This document shows positions 60,641-64,000 of a stretch of 64,000 bases of DNA, piece by piece. This DNA is from Albifimbria verrucaria (lineage: Eukaryota > Ascomycota > Sordariomycetes > Hypocreales > Stachybotryaceae): the NCBI GenBank assembly GCA_020081605.1, contig JAHREC010000011.1:186001-250000 (forward strand), read 5' to 3'. Made by a program: the position numbers and the translations under genes. Numbering within the stretch: position 1 is the first letter of the stretch; each line of letters opens with the position of its first letter. The notes under the pieces were generated by a model. The model had not been told where the DNA came from, made no database searches, and worked only from the letters and a program-made list of their open reading frames with translations.

Positions 60641-61558
60641 GGTTAGGACGAGTTTGATGGACTAAGTTGATACGATGCAAGTCTGCTGGCCAGAAATCAC
60701 TACTTCAGTCCTGGAAATGGATTGTGCACATGGAAAAGCCACCAAGCTCAGGTGTTGCGTGGTATTTACTGAGGAACACTGAGATGTTTCTCTAGCTTAA
60801 TATTGGCTGTGGTGCTTGCCGTAACCCATAAACCCCATAACTATGACTAGATTAAATCCCATTATGCACGCGAAAGGCGCAAGTGATTCTACTGAACAAG
60901 ACTTTGTTAAGCCGTCAGGATTGAGGGCAAATTCCTACTCATGTGTCTCCATCTAGTGTCACTCAGACCCAACTTAGTATCTTGGAGCGAAGTTGGGTCC
61001 CGCCTAGGAAATAATGGCTCCTTTTGCCGTTGCTGGCACATTTAAGCACCCAAAAGCCGCATGCTTACCGTATATGGGAATTCTACAATCCACAATGCGT
61101 AGAGCCAGCTTGATCCATCGTTTGAATCCTTCTCCACCCCATTACATTCATCGCGTGGGACTCAGAGGTGGAACTTGGCTAGGCCCAAGTCCATGGTTTG
61201 AGAGCAGTTCAGTGGTTAGGGCTGCCACGTTCGGACTTTGGCTCACAATGGGCGGCACAATTTGCCTGTTCCGGCTACGACCTTGCGTCATCCGATCTCT
61301 TAGCCGTCACACTAAGAGCCTGGAGCCACAGAGCAGCAAGAAATCAACCATTTGAATTCAAGCTCCCCACTCTAGTCTTGCCGACTGGGTCCACTAGCCA
61401 CCGACATTGTGGATGGGAAATCAGATGCCTTTTGCATCTCCATTTTGCCTTGTCATCTTCTCAGTCGTCAGAGGTAAGGGTCTCCCGTTGGGGCAATACT
61501 CGCTCACTCTCCCTACATCGGGTAATGGACGCAAGCTCGCAGTGTATGCCTGTACCTC
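60641..61558. promoter_or_regulatory. Divergent promoter interval between dihydroxyacetone kinase and Zn2Cys6 gene
   Basis: About 920 bp separate the two starts. No gene is supported; the plus frames at 61014-61569 lack motifs. Shared regulation is inferred from the head-to-head layout. Confidence 0.4.
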
Positions 61559-63586
61559 ATGGCGGGTAAGAGGGTCCGTACCGGCTGCCTGGGTTGCCGC
61601 ACCCGACGCCGCAAGTGTAAGCCTTCTGTGCTCTCTCCACCCGTTCCACCTTTGGCTTCCGCTCCAGATGGCCGGGACGGTTATGCTTCGTTGCAGGGCG
61701 TGTGTGGCTGGGTAAACCTGTCCGGTTCTGGGTTAACTCTGTAATATTAGGTGACGAAGGAAAACCACAATGCCAACGCTGCATTGCCGGCGGCTTTCGG
61801 TGTCAGTATGGCACGCGATTATCATTCCTGCCTAAGAACTCTTGGTCTCTTGACCAAGATACCCCGTCCCAAAGCCGGCGGCCGTATCGTACGCTTCAGG
61901 TATGTGCGAGAACTTGCCGGCGTTCTTCGCGGCCCTCTCCTGATCAAGACTGCCCTCTTGGCTCACACAATGTGACCATGTAGTTTGTGACCCCAAATCC
62001 TAAAGGTACACGCAGTAGCCCTACCGCTCGTCGAAGCGAAGCCGAACGTGACCCAACACCGAACCCAGACGAAGCGGGGCATGCTTCTCCAGCCATAGAT
62101 GATGAGGACAACTCTTTTAGCCTCCACTCGCAGATGCCAGCCAGCAACGAGCTACGGGTTTCGATAGCACAGGAAGCAAATGCCTCGAATAGCGCCGATG
62201 ACGAGACACCTGGCGGCCGCTTTCACGACGCTTTGAATGGTCTCTTGTCCTTGCGCGCGGAAGACGCTTTTGTATCAGGAAGTCTGCCCTCTGAAACTTC
62301 TTTAGAAGTCTTCACTACGCCGGGCAATGGGCACCTACTGGACGATCTGTTACTCAGCTCGAGACTATCACCCGTCAACCTTGTTCCCCATGGTATGTCG
62401 GAAGAGAGGGTCTTAGTCCTCCTGAGATATTGGCGATATGAAGTTGCCACTTGGGTATGTGCGTTGAGCGACAGGCTTGGGACTTTCTATTATTCACAAC
62501 TTCACAGCTTGACATTTGTGATCTCGGACACGGATTCGGTATCCTCATCTCAAGGTTTGCAACGTATTCATTGTCTGTTCTACAAGCAGTCCTGGCCTTG
62601 ACCGCCGCTTGTCTAGACCACGTTTCTGAGACGACTCACCCACTTTTCCCAACTGGTAGACGGCGGATAAGCGATGACGCCGAAGCGCAAGTTCTTGGGC
62701 TTGAATCACTAGGCGTACTACCAGAAGTTGGGTTTGTTTGTGCAGTCTTGGATAATGCTAGAAGTCTTTGCCTCAATCGATCTAATGACTTCTGCCCAAG
62801 AATCGACATACCTCAACCGATAACGAGCATTGGTATCTTAGGAAGTCATCTTCAGCTACGCCTTGGTAACTTGCCTGTTTCTCCGCTCGTCATCCACCGT
62901 AACTGAAACTTGTCCAGATTTAAGCCGGGCATTGGTCGAGGAACGGCCCTTGATTGGGATACCAGTGTCGCTCCACAAGGGCTATGTCACAGTTTGGCAT
63001 AAGTCCCAGCTTGCTCGGGATTGCTTTCTTTGTGCTAGCGAACCCCTTGTGCTATGTGCTCAAGCTGTACAGTTCTGTCATGGTAGCGAGATGCATGATA
63101 GTGCCTCTCCTGGGATCAGAGTTACCAGGTGGGTTGGGCTGACTGAAGAGCTTGATGCCTGGTATAGTCGACGACCAAGCGAATTTCGTTCCATCTTCGA
63201 GATAGAGGGTTCTGATGACGAATTTCCGGTATTGCTCTTCTCCCATGGTGCAAGTACCTTTGCAAACCAGCTCTATCACACAGCAATGCTTCTGCTGCTC
63301 TTGCATAAGCCGCGGACAGCCCAGATTACAAAAAGCTATCGAGCCTCATCGACGTCTTTTCTTTGGCACATCCGTCGAATTTGTGGTATAGCCTTGAACA
63401 ATGAACTCCGCTCAAGCTGGGATCTTAGTCTGCTGGCATCCTTTGTAATGGCGGCAAAAAATTGACCCACGAGGTCCAGCATCAAACGATACTTGGGGAC
63501 TCGACCGGGTAGCTGAGATCACTGGTTGGGATACGAGCTATTGGAAGACCATTCTTCAAGAGGAATGGGGCAATGTTTCGAGCTGA
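61559..63586 (+). CDS. Zn2Cys6 transcription factor (fungal-specific TF domain), two frameshifts
   Basis: The binuclear cluster starts CLGCRTRRRKC at the end of exon 1. After a 134-bp intron (about 61617-61750) it continues DEGKPQCQRCIAGGFRC, giving the six-cysteine pattern. A basic/Ser-rich linker and an acidic stretch (AIDDEDNSFSLHS) follow, then a fungal TF domain (WLDICDLGHGFGILISRF, VQFCHG, ELDAWYSRRP, LYHTAMLLLLLHKP). Further introns: about 61900-61983, 62455-62507 and 62866-62917. Single-base losses occur at AAAAAA 63459-63464 and GGGG 63497-63500; the corrected tail ends EEWGNVSS. Corrected length is 1707 nt (568 aa). Head-to-head with the kinase gene, so a candidate regulator of it. 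Confidence 0.82.
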
Positions 63587-63746
63587 GGACATAAGCGAGC
63601 GTGCCAAAGCAACACCGCATTCCGCATCTAGCTCCTAGAGTCATTGATGCGTCTGACTTTATAACCCCATGCAGACTCGAGGTCGGCAATTCGCCAACAG
63701 GTTCCCCACCCGGTAAGTGTCTCGATACTCATAATGAGTCGCACCA

Positions 63747-63989
63747 CTACATTGTGCTCAGATTTGTGGCTGAGAACCCGGCCCGCAAGCCATATAGGCT
63801 GGAGTGCATTGTTAAGACAGCCATGATGTTCGTTTGCGAGGAAATACCACAAATGTGCTTAGCATGCCAAACTACAGAACCAGCCAGGCCCAAGTGGATC
63901 GAGACTTTGGGCATCACGCCCAGCAGCAGCATGCAAGCTGTGTGATGCAGTTGTGTCGAGGAAATAGCTGCCCAGTGCGGGTAGAGCAT
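63747..63989 (-). other. Possible 3' end of another regulator gene at the window edge
   Basis: A minus frame reads HHTACMLLLGVMPKVSIHLGL, VVWHAKHICGISSQTN and VLTMHSSLYGLRAGF, resembling the C-terminal helices of fungal Zn2Cys6 factors. The gene would start beyond the right edge. Weak evidence; an overlapping plus frame (63601-63945) shows nothing familiar. Confidence 0.3.
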
Positions 63990-64000
63990 TTGGGGAAATG

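Noticed and set aside
62863..62917. Apparent frameshift in the right-hand Zn2Cys6 gene
   Set aside because: Explained by a 52-bp GT-AG intron that restores the frame exactly.
1..64000. CRISPR arrays, rRNA, tRNA
   Set aside because: No regularly spaced repeats and no tRNA B-box/cloverleaf seen by eye; a tRNA scan would be needed to exclude a divergent one.

Overview
The window looks like accessory chromosome sequence from a filamentous ascomycete (Pezizomycotina, most likely a hypocrealean or related Sordariomycete). The genes have several short introns (about 45-130 bp, GT..CTRAC/CTAAC..AG). The families are typically fungal: Zn2Cys6 and bZIP-DUF3425 regulators, microsomal P450s, class II peroxidase, tannase, LysM/GH18 chitinase. 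There is one small TA-flanked inverted-repeat element and at least one relic with RIP-like C-to-T stops. I found no convincing tRNA, rRNA or CRISPR array.

Layout. 1-10.2 kb: secreted tyrosinase, pisatin-demethylase-type P450, bZIP regulator and a dihydrodiol dehydrogenase-like oxidoreductase, which together suggest aromatic metabolism. 10.7-16 kb: decayed sirtuin, VOC/glyoxalase-fold protein, secreted choice-of-anchor-type protein. 16.4-25.8 kb: second P450, DUF829 alpha/beta hydrolase-like protein, very large LysM-GH18 chitinase, small secreted protein. 27.5-33.3 kb: rhodopsin-domain membrane protein relic, SAM methyltransferase, DUF4267-like membrane protein, 755-bp TIR element in an AT-rich island, P450 scrap. 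33.8-43.2 kb: AflR-like Zn2Cys6 factor, APH-type kinase-fold protein, zinc alcohol dehydrogenase, truncated MFS transporter, GMC oxidoreductase. 45.3-53.6 kb: tannase/feruloyl esterase, class II peroxidase, and a trypsin-like protease carrying a duplicated glycine/alanine-rich C-terminal module. 55.8-64 kb: sugar transporter, dihydroxyacetone kinase and a divergent Zn2Cys6 factor, which looks like a small sugar/triose catabolic module.

The dominant feature of the whole window is that almost every long gene is interrupted by one or more single-base frameshifts. I traced about 37 sites by following conserved motifs from frame to frame. Nearly all are the loss of exactly one base, usually in a homopolymer. 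Splice sites and motifs stay intact, and after adding one base per site the spliced lengths of most genes are multiples of three. The GMC oxidoreductase, the bZIP gene and the small secreted protein are uninterrupted. I read this mainly as uncorrected homopolymer deletion errors of a long-read assembly, not mass pseudogenisation. The sirtuin and MFS relics, with C-to-T stops and deletions, look genuinely dead. Intron ends were read by eye and may be off by a base or so.
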